From: CAZXEU01 sp965207385
Lineage (GTDB): Bacteria; Bacteroidota; Rhodothermia; Rhodothermales; Bin80
Reading direction: 5' to 3'
Assembly (NCBI GenBank): GCA_965207385.1
Contig: CBDBLZ010000021.1
Coordinates: 372,001 to 436,000, forward strand
Length of the DNA: 64,000 nucleotides
Translations under genes and position numbers: made by a program
Notes under the pieces: generated by a model
What the model was told of the DNA's origin: nothing
What the model saw: only the letters and a program-made list of their open reading frames with translations
Databases searched by the model: none
Shown here: one piece after another, positions 8,041-16,871 of the stretch
Layout: every line of letters starts with the position of its first letter
Numbering within the stretch: position 1 is the first letter of the stretch

Positions 8041-9014
8041 CTACGTCTCCAGCAGCCTGGCCACCGCATTTTGCCCGGCCCTTGCGCTGCGGGCGTAGGA
8101 AGCCGGCATGGAGGGTGATTTCCAGCGGCCCGCCTGCTGCAGTTCTACATGTGACGCCCCGCGCTCGGCCAGGCTGTGAGCCGCCCCGGTGCGTCCGCTG
8201 TGTCCGGAGTATTTATCGACGAGCCCGGCGGCACGCGCGGCAGCCCGTATGCGCTGGGATACCTGGCGCGCGCAGAGCCCGAAGAGCGGCATGTCCGAAG
8301 TGTGATACGGCGTCCACAGGCGCGTGAGCGCAGCCACGGTGGCGCGCGTGAGATAGGCCGTGTGCGGCTCAGCGGCTTCCTGGTCCGTCTTGGTCGGCAT
8401 GGCAAGCGTCAGCCTGCCGCTGCCGTCCGGCTCCACGCGGACATCCGCCCACACGAGCGCTTCCGCCTCGCTGCGGCGAAGAAGCGCATCGCGCATGACG
8501 CGGATGAGAGCGATGTCCAGCTGCCCGCGGCTTCGGGCCTGGGCCTCGGACTCGAGGCTTCCGCCGCGGCCGGCCGTGGGCTTGGTGGCCGTGGCCTCTA
8601 TGGCGGCAATGACGGCTTCCATGAGCGGTGCCGCCTAGCGCGGAGCGCTGGGGTTCTGCCTTCGGAGGCCTTTCAGGGTGCGGCGCACGCCGGCATGCGG
8701 GCGGGAGCCGTGAGGCCCGCCTCTACAAGAGCGCCCGTGATGGCGGCCGCTGCCTGCAGGCGCCAGCCGTGGCTACGCTGGGCGCCGGGGCCGGCCAGGT
8801 AGTTGGCCACGTCGATGGGCGTGGCTTCCAGTACATTTTCCTCCAGCCACGCTCCGAAGGTGCGCACGTGCATGGCGTAGATCCTGCGCGTTTCCGCGGC
8901 GCAGCCGTTTAGTAAGGCCTCGCGCGTGGCCTCGGATACGTCCTCTTGCACGAGGGAACGCCCCTTTTTGGGCAAGGAAGCCGGTGTAAGGGCCTTATCC
9001 GGGTCCGTGTTCAT
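8041..9014 (-). pseudogene. Tyrosine recombinase/integrase, frameshifted and with an in-frame TAG
   Basis: The N-terminal SAM-like core-binding domain begins at the ATG at 9014 (CAAETRRIYAMHVRTFGAWL). Its frame runs out near 8673 after PARMPACAAP. In another frame the protein continues HAGVRRTLKGLRRQNPSAPR, hits TAG at 8637-8635, and resumes to 8041. The C-terminal catalytic domain keeps its Arg (RDALLRRSEAEALVW), GHSGRTG (H and R), AGRW and the Tyr of MPASYAR. So the catalytic residues survive but one frameshift and one nonsense codon separate the domains. Such enzymes integrate plasmids and islands; this one is probably dead and marks past integration. Confidence 0.7.
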
Positions 9015-9022
9015 GCCAAAAG

Positions 9023-9057
9023 CCGTCCGTACGGGCGAGTTTTTCGGGTACGGACGG
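9023..9057. repeat. 10-bp inverted repeat upstream of the integrase
   Basis: CCGTCCGTAC at 9023-9032 pairs perfectly with GTACGGACGG at 9048-9057 around a 15-base loop containing a short T-run. It lies directly upstream of the integrase start (ATG at 9014, minus strand). It could be an operator, an arm-type or core recombination site, or an attenuator hairpin. The choice cannot be made from the sequence. Confidence 0.5.
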
Positions 9058-9233
9058 TGCGCCACAAACATCCGTTAGGCGTAGTTAACAGATGTTTAGG
9101 AAAGGCGAAAAGAAGAGCTATGGGGAGGCTCTCCAAGACCGTTTCCAGGCCTGACCCCAGCCCGTCGTAATCGTGCGATCACACCTGGCTTGATCGCTTA
9201 CATGCCCCGCTATCACCCAGAACCCTGACAGCT

Positions 9234-9482
9234 CTAGCTAATGGCTGCTGCTGCTTCCAGCACAAAGGTATTGACTTCGTTCACGAAGTCGGCCTTGTCG
9301 CCTGGATGAACGGGGTTATGATACCAGTATTGCAGACCGTGCTGAATACCTGTGAAAAAGCCGTCTCTTATATTTCCGGAGCCGTTCTTCCGGATCCACT
9401 TGTTGAGGTAGTCTACAAGGTATTGCATGGATACAGCAGGCTCAATATTGGGTATGTCGAGATCGAAACTGTATGGCGGCAT
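9234..9482 (-). CDS. Small hypothetical protein
   Basis: 82 residues, aromatic and acidic (PPYSFDLDIPNIEPAVSMQY, then FFTGIQHGLQYWYHNPVHPG), with no signal peptide or membrane segment. It follows the small membrane protein at 9517 by 34 bases on the same strand, so the two may be co-transcribed. I do not recognise the family. Composition looks coding, but the length makes a chance frame possible. Confidence 0.45.
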   Translation of the reverse strand: MPPYSFDLDIPNIEPAVSMQYLVDYLNKWIRKNGSGNIRDGFFTGIQHGLQYWYHNPVHPGDKADFVNEVNTFVLEAAAAIS

Positions 9483-9516
9483 GTAGCTGAGCGGTCAGTA
9501 AATGGTAGCGTCTGAT

Positions 9517-9759
9517 TTATCCTAGCAGGCGGTCCACTATTGCAACAGCGACCATTCCCAGTACGCCTATGAGCGCGACAATGAATGCGTCTTTCCGCGC
9601 CTGTCGCCGATCCAGCTCTCGCTCGTAGAGCCGAATGTCGAAGTTATCATATTGTCCATGTGAGGGCTCAAGAAGAAAATCTCGTAGCGCCTTCGTCGAC
9701 ATCAAGCGAGGGTTAGTTGGGACACCTGCCATTCCTGTCTTTGAGTTTCTGGAGCGCAA
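9517..9759 (-). CDS. Small protein with one C-terminal transmembrane segment
   Basis: 80 residues. A charged amphipathic middle (DIRLYERELDRRQARKDAF) precedes a single hydrophobic helix (IVALIGVLGMVAVAIVDRLL) at the extreme C-terminus, a tail-anchor layout. Internal ATG codons at residues 10 and 20 are alternative starts. It lies 88 bases downstream of the Abi_C gene on the same strand. Small membrane proteins beside abortive-infection genes often act as effectors or anchors, but here that is only inference from position. Confidence 0.5.
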   Translation of the reverse strand: MRSRNSKTGMAGVPTNPRLMSTKALRDFLLEPSHGQYDNFDIRLYERELDRRQARKDAFIVALIGVLGMVAVAIVDRLLG

Positions 9760-9847
9760 TCTTCGGCACTTGCTGTGACTGAGGTGTATCCCAAACGTTG
9801 GACAGGTTCTCGATGCACCTGTTTCAACGGTTTGCCTTCATAGGAGA

Positions 9848-10729
9848 TCATGCTGACCAGTCTTCGGACTCTTCTGCTGCCAGTGCATCCTTGGCTCTCT
9901 GGTAATCCTGTGACTCGACCAGAAACGTGCAGTAAGCAAACGCTGCATTGACGACCAGTTGCGCGTGGTGTACAGCAGGATTGTATCGTCGGGCGTGCCT
10001 GTCACTCGCCTGATTCGATATCGTGTAGAGACCGGCTATCACCTTTTGGAGGCCGCTCAGGATTGGCTTCAGCAAAGGATCCATGTTTTCCTGGGCCGGA
10101 TTGAGATTCAGTGCTTTACCGACGAGCCTGTGCAGCTTTTCAATGCTTCCCTCATTGTCGTTGAATTCGACTCCCGCCTCCCGTAAAATGATTTTTTGCA
10201 GATGCTCTACGAGGGTATAGCTACTGGCGATTGCCCCCGCGAAATCGCCGCTCGCAATTTTGCTGTTTGCCTTGGAAATATGCTCATTGAGCACGCCGGG
10301 GCTAATAGTGGCAATACCTTCTGGACTAATCGAGCCAAATGCGAGCGGCTCTATTTCGAAATGCGGGACCACCTTCACTTTAGGGTCGCTTTCTAGGCGA
10401 CCCGACCGGTTACGGATTGCAAGCCTATATCCGTCTCGCACCAAGTACGGATTGAAGTCGTCTGCCTGCTCCTCAGGGTCGAAGCCATCCTCGCCAAAAA
10501 AATCGAAGGCCGCCGGAATGATCTTGCTCAATAAATCCGTCCCATTGCATTCCATCAGCTTCATTCGCACATATTGTGTCCGATTCGCGCATCCTGACCA
10601 GTCTTCATCACGCCCATCAACGTGACGAAAAAAATCGGCGATCTGTGTTCCGATGCGATAGGGGCTCTTCTCGTTATCGCCAGCGATGACCTTGGTTAGT
10701 CGCTCAATGGTCCGTGCAGATATCTTCAA
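9848..10729 (-). CDS. Abortive infection family protein (Abi_C-like)
   Basis: 293 residues. The C-terminal half matches the Abi_C style: GDFAGAIASSYTLVEHLQKI, then GLYTISNQASDRHARRYNPA and AVHHAQLVVNAAFAYCTFLV. The SDRHARRYNPAVHH part carries an Arg-x(4-6)-His arrangement as in HEPN-type RNases. The N-terminal 120 residues are acidic and unassigned. Members of this group are thought to stop phage infection by damaging host functions. It lies 176 bases downstream of the receiver/kinase gene in the same direction, within a run of defence-type genes. The family assignment is by eye. Confidence 0.7.
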   Translation of the reverse strand: MKISARTIERLTKVIAGDNEKSPYRIGTQIADFFRHVDGRDEDWSGCANRTQYVRMKLMECNGTDLLSKIIPAAFDFFGEDGFDPEEQADDFNPYLVRDGYRLAIRNRSGRLESDPKVKVVPHFEIEPLAFGSISPEGIATISPGVLNEHISKANSKIASGDFAGAIASSYTLVEHLQKIILREAGVEFNDNEGSIEKLHRLVGKALNLNPAQENMDPLLKPILSGLQKVIAGLYTISNQASDRHARRYNPAVHHAQLVVNAAFAYCTFLVESQDYQRAKDALAAEESEDWSA

Positions 10730-10793
10730 AGCCGTCCTCCGTTTATGTAGATGTGCATGGCGTGATCGACTCTTACCGAGGCTTCTGCGTTCC

Positions 10794-10811
10794 GTGCCAA
10801 TAAAAGGTGAG
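10794..10811. repeat. Exact 18-base copy of the IS3-family left end
   Basis: GTGCCAATAAAAGGTGAG here is identical to 17458-17475, the left terminus of the IS3-family element plus one flanking base, and the sequences diverge after it. It lies in the gap between the Abi_C gene and the receiver/kinase gene. No transposase follows, so it looks like a solitary end or remnant of a related element. Confidence 0.55.
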
Positions 10812-10905
10812 GCGCATTGGGACCCAAGCTAATGAACTGATGTGCCCCGCGCCGAGGAGAGAGATGGCCGTGGTCGTGATATCCTCTATCGGTCCCGCAG
10901 GCATC

Positions 10906-12885
10906 TTACCATCCAGCTATCTCATCAGCGGTGGCTAAGATGACTGCCCTTGCGAGCGCAGTTTGAGATCCGATGATCCCGAGATGTTGCCATGCAACAA
11001 GGAATTTTGTGGCCAAATAATCACGGTGGCCACCCCTGTGCTTCTGAAGAACCGTAATTGCAGCATCACGCGTATTCGTCATACCCACTGCGCACGCAGC
11101 ATTGACGTGACACTCAAAGAAGTCCGGGAAGCGTTTACTAAGGCAATCTATAGTAGCCTGATCAACGGAAAGTGCCTTTTGAAAGGCCACACTCGTCTTG
11201 TCATCTTCGAACTGACGAACTGGTCCTAGGTAGAGCGCGAGTTCCAACCTAACCAAGTCTACCGCGGGGTGACCTGGGCCAGACGCTGCGTAGTCGATTA
11301 GGTGCACTTCGCTTTCGCCCCTGATCAGGACGTTTCGCAGATGGATGTCGCCGTGTACTACAGCCAATCTTGCCATCCTCCGGACACGCCTTGCAGCTAC
11401 TTGGCGCGCCTTCATCGCACAGCTGCTCAATCCCCATACGAAACCTTCCTGTTCCAATGCGTCAAGGTGTGTAGCTGGAGGGTTGACGGAGGTCTCAAGG
11501 TCACCATTATGCAACGGTTTATGCTCGTTCAACGCTGCCAAGGTTTTCGCCACACGCGTCAGCGCCTTCTCCAAGAACATCCTCTTCTCCTCCAGCTCGG
11601 TTGGAGAGCTCTGGAACCACTGTTTATCCCAGATGTCACCCAGTCGCTCTTCAAGTGTCTCGGCCGGAATCGTAGAGTCAACGTCTGTACTAACCAGATC
11701 AAAGAAGATGACTGCTGCCTTGCCGTGAAAGTGACACTCAGGCCTCAGTGCTCCATTCCACCGCTGTATGAAGGTCCGAAATCGGAGCATCTCCTCTAAC
11801 GCACAGTCTTTACAAGTGACCTTAGCAACGAATTCTTGAGTCTCGCCGCACTTAACAGTTACAAGCCTTGCTCCGGACCGCCCCCCCGGCAGAAAACGAA
11901 CCGTTATTGGCTTCGAGTCCAGTTCGGTGTCAAGTCCCTCCGCCCGTACTCGGGCTCGCGCTGCCGCAACGAGTAGCCGAGCTTCAGTCGATGTCAAATC
12001 ACCTAGAACGAAAGACGTAGACTCATGTGCTCGCAGCAACTGAGCCGCATTACTGAAGAAGGACAGCTCTGCTGCCCGAATCCTTCTATCCGTCTGAAAC
12101 GAGATGGCATCACGTGGAACACGGGTGCCGAGCTGTCGCACCTTCTTGATAATTTTAGATGCGCGTTCGTGGGAGACGAGTAGCTCGGGAGCATCGTGCA
12201 CGCGAATCGCTACGAAGCTAGAGTACCGTGCGAGAGTTTCAAATAGGTCAACCTGGTCATTCGCATCGAGGAATGTCAGTACTGACTGGTCGATCGCGCA
12301 TCCACATACTTCGGTACTCGTAGCCAGCACTTCTCTAAGTTCATCACAGGTCCCTACAACCATAGGGTCCAACCCGGCATTCCTAAGCAGCTTTCGGTTG
12401 GAGTCCTGATGGTCAGGATGCGACAAGAGCAAGACTGTTGAATAGCCCAACCCTTGATGACCTCTTTCAGGATCCGCTAGAGAAAGGAGGGCAAGTCCCC
12501 TCACTGGAGGAAGATCGTCGGGCACCTTTTCCGTCGTAGGTGTCGGAGCCGTACTTTCAGGCCTATAGACTTCAATACGAGCGCAGTCCGGTATGACGTT
12601 GGCTACGGTCAAACGCAAATGAGGCGAGAATTCACGAGCCACTCGAGCAAGCGACAAAAACAACTGGCTCTCGTGTAACGGCAGGCACCGCAGCAGCCTT
12701 TCTAGACGGTGCGCTTGAGTGCGCTTGGAAAGACGGAGATTCCGATTAAGAGCATCCGCTACGTCACGTACGAGATGCACAATAGAATCTACTTCCCGAC
12801 CCCGCAAAAAACCCGACACCAGCGCGTCCTGAGCAATCCGATCATTATCAGCCGCAACACGTGCGATGAAATCAACACGCGTCAT
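10906..12885 (-). CDS. Pseudo-receiver/APH-kinase-like protein, partner of the upstream ATPase
   Basis: 659 residues. N-terminal helical region (1-140); a receiver-like alpha/beta domain at about 150-270 (GYSTVLLLSHPDHQDSNRKL, then AIDQSVLTFLDANDQVDLFE) without a clear phospho-acceptor Asp in context; and a C-terminal aminoglycoside-phosphotransferase/choline-kinase-like domain with HGDIHLRN (H511, D513, N518) and LIDYAASG (D531), i.e. Brenner and metal-binding motifs intact. Its ATG overlaps the TAA of the ATPase gene (TAATG), so translation is coupled. Similar APH-like domains occur in predicted conflict systems (the TCAD9 type is one candidate; unchecked). The phosphorylated substrate, if any, is unknown. 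Confidence 0.75.
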   Translation of the reverse strand: MTRVDFIARVAADNDRIAQDALVSGFLRGREVDSIVHLVRDVADALNRNLRLSKRTQAHRLERLLRCLPLHESQLFLSLARVAREFSPHLRLTVANVIPDCARIEVYRPESTAPTPTTEKVPDDLPPVRGLALLSLADPERGHQGLGYSTVLLLSHPDHQDSNRKLLRNAGLDPMVVGTCDELREVLATSTEVCGCAIDQSVLTFLDANDQVDLFETLARYSSFVAIRVHDAPELLVSHERASKIIKKVRQLGTRVPRDAISFQTDRRIRAAELSFFSNAAQLLRAHESTSFVLGDLTSTEARLLVAAARARVRAEGLDTELDSKPITVRFLPGGRSGARLVTVKCGETQEFVAKVTCKDCALEEMLRFRTFIQRWNGALRPECHFHGKAAVIFFDLVSTDVDSTIPAETLEERLGDIWDKQWFQSSPTELEEKRMFLEKALTRVAKTLAALNEHKPLHNGDLETSVNPPATHLDALEQEGFVWGLSSCAMKARQVAARRVRRMARLAVVHGDIHLRNVLIRGESEVHLIDYAASGPGHPAVDLVRLELALYLGPVRQFEDDKTSVAFQKALSVDQATIDCLSKRFPDFFECHVNAACAVGMTNTRDAAITVLQKHRGGHRDYLATKFLVAWQHLGIIGSQTALARAVILATADEIAGW

Positions 12886-14810
12886 TACATCTCCGTCATC
12901 TCATCATTCGATCCATCCAGGAGCTCGCCGTAGTAGCGTTCCCTTCTGGCGAACGCTTCCGCCCCTCCTTCCAGGAGGTTGAGTATCTCCTCTTTTCGAC
13001 CTTCCACATCTCCGGTTAACGCGGGCGATGCCTTCGTTGGGCTCTTCATTCTCATCACTACGATCTCTTCTGCGTCACCAAGTACAGGTATATTGGCGTT
13101 GTGGGTAACGAATATCAGTTGCCGCTTGGACTTCAGCTGGCGAACGGTGTCGATCAGCGACTTGAAGATGAAGCTATTGTCCAAATCGTCTTCCGGCTGA
13201 TCAAACAGCAGAGGATAGGGCAATGGCCGCAGTATAATTGGCAGGATGGCGGTCGCCCGCTGACCCTTGGAGAGTGTTTCGACCGCCTTGGGTTTCCCAT
13301 TGTCGAAGAAGGTAACCCCCAAGCGATCCGCTGGCATCTCTGTTTCCAAGTCATACAACTCGGGATGGTCACCGATATGGGCAATGACCCGCGTCATTTG
13401 TCCTAGATCGCGTTCGAGCAGGTCTGCGAGTCGCTGTGCGTCGCCCGCCTCAGCCAAGTTAATCAGCTCGCTAGGTTCAATATGCTCCGCGATTGAGCGT
13501 GCCACTTCTTCTTGCGACCGAATCCTAGAGCCGGTTAGCAGCTCCCGAAGGCGTACAGCGTACGCACGACTATTCCATGATGACCCCAGTGTGAGTTGCA
13601 CAGTATCACCGTGGTCGCGGTTAATCGCATCAATCACTGCGATTCGCAACTCGTAGAGTTCGTCATCAATTTCCTTTAGTTGGCCACGCAGGGCCCGCCG
13701 CTCCATGAGAAGTTCCGTCTCCTTCGCCCGTACCGTGTCCGCCTGAGTCCTCAACTGCTCTAAATATTCTACTTGTCGCTTCAGAGCGTTTTGTCGCTTG
13801 AGTGATTCATTCACGGCTTGCTCCTGCTGCCGCAATTGATAGTACCGCTCGCTCGCTTCCTCGAAGCGCCGACGAAGAGCATCGATAAGCGGTGCCAGCC
13901 GTATTGAACCGACCTTTTTCCCCCCCGTTATGACTTCACCAACCGCAGCGCCTAATTCCACCAAATGAGGGATCTCGGCCTCCAAGATACTTTCCTCATC
14001 TACTGTAATCGCGGCTATAGACTCAGTGAGTTGGTGCCCTAGCGCTCTAACACCATTGAGACGACTGACAAAATCTTTCCGCTCAACCTCTATGCTCTTT
14101 AGAGATTCGAGAACTCGCTGACGGTCTTCGTGGCTTTTGCGCTCCGCCTCCAATGCTGGAGTCGCTTCGGGAGCATCAGCCCGGAGCCGTTCGAGCTGGC
14201 TTCGGGCTGAATGGAGTTGGGCGACTTCGTGATCCAATGTTGAGAGCTGCTCCCGGACTTTGCGAAGCTCCAGCCCGAGGCGTTTCAACAACTGGGTTTT
14301 CTCCCGGCGCTCCTCATTTAGCCCTGCCACATCACTTTTGTGTGGACGGTCGATCAACGCAAGACGCAATGCGTCACTATCGTCTTCTGCAATTCGTTGT
14401 AGGTCCCCCTGAGAAAACACCTCGATTTCGCGAAGGAGATCACGGCTCGTGTGCTCGCGAACACCATCGACAAAGATGCGCGGCTCGCCTCCCACTTCGC
14501 GTTCAAGCGAGACATCCTGCTGCGAACCGGTGGCACTGGATGTTTCCAGCTCACACCTTACGCTACCGGCACGTAGCGTGGTCTCGATGATCCCAAATGT
14601 TGGCAGGCTCTGGTTGCCGTCATCCTCGTCTCCGATGAGAGTGGCAACCCGGGCCTTTTCCGTTTCAAACGCGAAACGGATGCTCTCAATGAGGGTGGAC
14701 TTGCATGTGCCCCGGGCGCCAATGATGCACGTGAGGCTACGTCCGAACTCAACGGGGCAATCCTCTAGAAAACCCGACGAGGTCGACACTGTCTTCAGGT
14801 AGGTACTCAT
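12885..14810 (-). CDS. TrlF-like SMC/ABC-type ATPase without a PHP domain
   Basis: 641 residues. The N-terminus has the P-loop GARGTCKST (31-39; Cys in place of the usual last Gly). Two long coiled-coil arms follow (about 165-430, e.g. ERRALRGQLKEIDDELYELR). The C-terminal half-site holds the ABC-like signature LSKGQRA (513-519), Walker B plus DQPEDDLDN (537-545) and THNANIPVLGD (569-579), a set typical of TrlF-family ATPases, which usually carry an N-terminal PHP nuclease that is absent here. It lies 85 bases downstream of a CoiA-like nuclease gene and overlaps the receiver/kinase gene by one base. A DNA-end or DNA-structure sensing role in defence is inference. Confidence 0.8.
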   Translation of the reverse strand: MSTYLKTVSTSSGFLEDCPVEFGRSLTCIIGARGTCKSTLIESIRFAFETEKARVATLIGDEDDGNQSLPTFGIIETTLRAGSVRCELETSSATGSQQDVSLEREVGGEPRIFVDGVREHTSRDLLREIEVFSQGDLQRIAEDDSDALRLALIDRPHKSDVAGLNEERREKTQLLKRLGLELRKVREQLSTLDHEVAQLHSARSQLERLRADAPEATPALEAERKSHEDRQRVLESLKSIEVERKDFVSRLNGVRALGHQLTESIAAITVDEESILEAEIPHLVELGAAVGEVITGGKKVGSIRLAPLIDALRRRFEEASERYYQLRQQEQAVNESLKRQNALKRQVEYLEQLRTQADTVRAKETELLMERRALRGQLKEIDDELYELRIAVIDAINRDHGDTVQLTLGSSWNSRAYAVRLRELLTGSRIRSQEEVARSIAEHIEPSELINLAEAGDAQRLADLLERDLGQMTRVIAHIGDHPELYDLETEMPADRLGVTFFDNGKPKAVETLSKGQRATAILPIILRPLPYPLLFDQPEDDLDNSFIFKSLIDTVRQLKSKRQLIFVTHNANIPVLGDAEEIVVMRMKSPTKASPALTGDVEGRKEEILNLLEGGAEAFARRERYYGELLDGSNDEMTEM

Positions 14811-14895
14811 GGCCGGTCAGAGGAATTGTTGGGGTAGGCTTCAAAGGTTTCTACCACGGACCTGTGCTCCAGTGTCCGTGTGTTCACTCATTCCG

Positions 14896-15771
14896 CTATG
14901 TGCCCACTGGCTGGATGATCTTCTCCAGCTGTTGCCAACGTGCTGCCTGTTCTCGCGTCCAGTGCCTCCCTTGCACAGGTCGAGCGAAGCAGATCCAGTC
15001 TCTTGCTCGGTCCCGATTTCCCTTTTTTATCGCTTCCTCAGCCATGCCCATCGTGTAATCTGGTGATCCCTCGTAGCACGACGCATTTAATGCTACCTCA
15101 TCTGGCAAACCTGCGATTGATAGCCAACGACAACAATCTTGTACGTTAACCAGAACGAGGCCTGTCAGAACCGATCTTAATGGCCTCCCCTCCCTCCTAA
15201 CCCTATCGTACAGCGAGTCTCGATCTACCCTCTTTTCCACAGCGGGCATCCCGACACGCTGCATATCCAACCCGTATTCCAGTTCTTTCGCGTGAGTAAC
15301 CATGAGTTCTACGGCCACTTCGTGGGTAAATACGTATCGGGAGCTTGCTACCGAACTGCCCTTGATGATGCGCAGAAAATCTAGTTTCACGATAGCATCT
15401 ACCTTTCTGTCTGCCCCCCGAGCCCCCACCCACTCCTCTAGACGTACCTCCTGTACCCTTGTATGATAAGCTGGAAGTCCCAACTTGATTGTTCTAGGCC
15501 CACGTCCCTTGTCAGGCTTCGATGCATCAACCAGGCACTGCTTGGCTGCTTTGTGAATCGAACTCTCCCCGCCGCCCTGACACTCATTGCCCGACGATGC
15601 ATGAGCGAAGTGCGGTATGCGTACGTCACCCTGTCTAGCCAATAATGCTTCTCCACAGGTCAAGCATTTGCAGCGGCAATTGGCTCCGCGGTCTACTTCG
15701 TCTGCAGCTACAACGGAGCCACTTTCCGACAGGGCAAATGGAGTAAGCAGCGCCGCGCTCATGCTACCCAT
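14896..15771 (-). CDS. CoiA-like zinc-finger/nuclease protein
   Basis: 291 residues. The N-terminus has the CoiA-type metal site: CLTCGEALL (C36, C39), HFAHASSGNEC (54-64) and ESSIHKAAK. A PD-(D/E)xK-like core follows: RKVDAIVKLDFL, then HEVAVELMVTHAKELE, matching the D...E-x-x-V-T-H form of CoiA-family nucleases. The C-terminal third is unassigned. CoiA proteins were first linked to competence, but similar proteins are common in restriction and defence loci. It is the first gene of a same-strand run with the ATPase and receiver/kinase genes. Start could also be the ATG at residue 4. Confidence 0.65.
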   Translation of the reverse strand: MGSMSAALLTPFALSESGSVVAADEVDRGANCRCKCLTCGEALLARQGDVRIPHFAHASSGNECQGGGESSIHKAAKQCLVDASKPDKGRGPRTIKLGLPAYHTRVQEVRLEEWVGARGADRKVDAIVKLDFLRIIKGSSVASSRYVFTHEVAVELMVTHAKELEYGLDMQRVGMPAVEKRVDRDSLYDRVRREGRPLRSVLTGLVLVNVQDCCRWLSIAGLPDEVALNASCYEGSPDYTMGMAEEAIKKGNRDRARDWICFARPVQGRHWTREQAARWQQLEKIIQPVGT

Positions 15772-15932
15772 CTACGGATGATCATAGACACCTAACGTGG
15801 CTACGGTATACCTCAGAAGTGATCAACAACAATTAAGGTCGCGGTACGTCAAGTTTGTACGGCTTGGAGCTTATTGCGCAACGCGCGCTCAAAATCGTTG
15901 CGGCTGATAGCCCTGGCGGCCAGAAGCTTGTC

Positions 15933-16709
15933 TCAGGAGGCCTCCAGCGTCAGCACTTCCCAGTGTCCGCGCTCGAACCTGTCGCCACGCAGCTCGGGAA
16001 CGAGCCATATGACAACGCTGGCTTTCAGATCATGCTCCGGAGTCTCAGACGGACCGCCGATCGAATCAAAAAACGGGGCGTCGACGGCGACGGCAATCTT
16101 TGAATTCCACAGGCGCAGCGCGGGGCCCTTCACCTGTAGTTGAGGCATGAGGCGATTTGCGCTCGACGAGCGCCAGTCCGGACGCCGGTGTTTCATAGGA
16201 AAAGGTGGTCGCACAGTATCAGCCTTTCGTAACGCCTCGAATTCCACATCCATGCCGGATCCCGAGAAGTAGACAGCCTGTATTTCCAAGCCGAACCACC
16301 GCAGCTCGTGCCGATCGACGGCAATGACAAGATCTATCTTGCCTGCTGCTCTCTGCGTTACCACGCTTTGCATGAACGGCACTTCCCGCGCAAGTTGCAG
16401 CTCCTCCGGATGCTCCAGGGCTGCGTGCCAGAAGGCGGCCACGTCCCGGTCCAGCTCCACCATCACCGCGCGCTTTGTCAGGCGCTCCATCACGGCGGTC
16501 AGCGAATCGATCCCTCCGCCGGCGAAGGGCTCGACCAAGAGCCCCACGGGCTCCGCCAGCCACTTCCGGATATGGGGCACGAGCCAGGTCTTTCCGCCGG
16601 GGTAGCGCAGCGGACTTCGCTGCGGCACGGTGGCCACGTTGACGGCCGGAATGGCCGAGCGCCGGAACGTTCGAGGGGCCGGCGGCGCCAAATCGGGATT
16701 ACGTCCCAT
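15933..16709 (-). pseudogene. Chimeric remnant: D12 adenine methylase N-terminus joined to a NotI-like endonuclease C-terminus
   Basis: 258 residues from the ATG at 16709. Residues 34-100 are the start of a Dam-type (D12) methyltransferase: RYPGGKTWL, LLVEPFAGGGIDSL and VELDRDVAAFW. The DPPY motif and target domain are missing. From about 113 the sequence changes to IDLVIAVDRHELRWFGLEIQ (D126, E142-I-Q144), AVYFSGSGMDVEF and HRRPDWRSSSANRLMPQLQ, which resembles NotI-family restriction endonucleases with an ExQ version of the PD-(D/E)xK core. An internal deletion fusing adjacent methylase and endonuclease genes explains this best; a natural fusion is less likely because the methylase lacks its catalytic motif. 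Endonuclease identity is from memory of the family. Confidence 0.6.
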
Positions 16710-16871
16710 AAGGGCAATTATAGTACGTAAAAAAGGCCGTACATGCACCGCTGTGCATAGCCCTGCCGAAATCGTATCTGGGGACTACATCTCCGACGTC
16801 TACCGTAAATTGGCCGAGCAACTGCCCCACGTTCGGGGGACGCATCAGTTTACAGACAATTGGGAGATATC

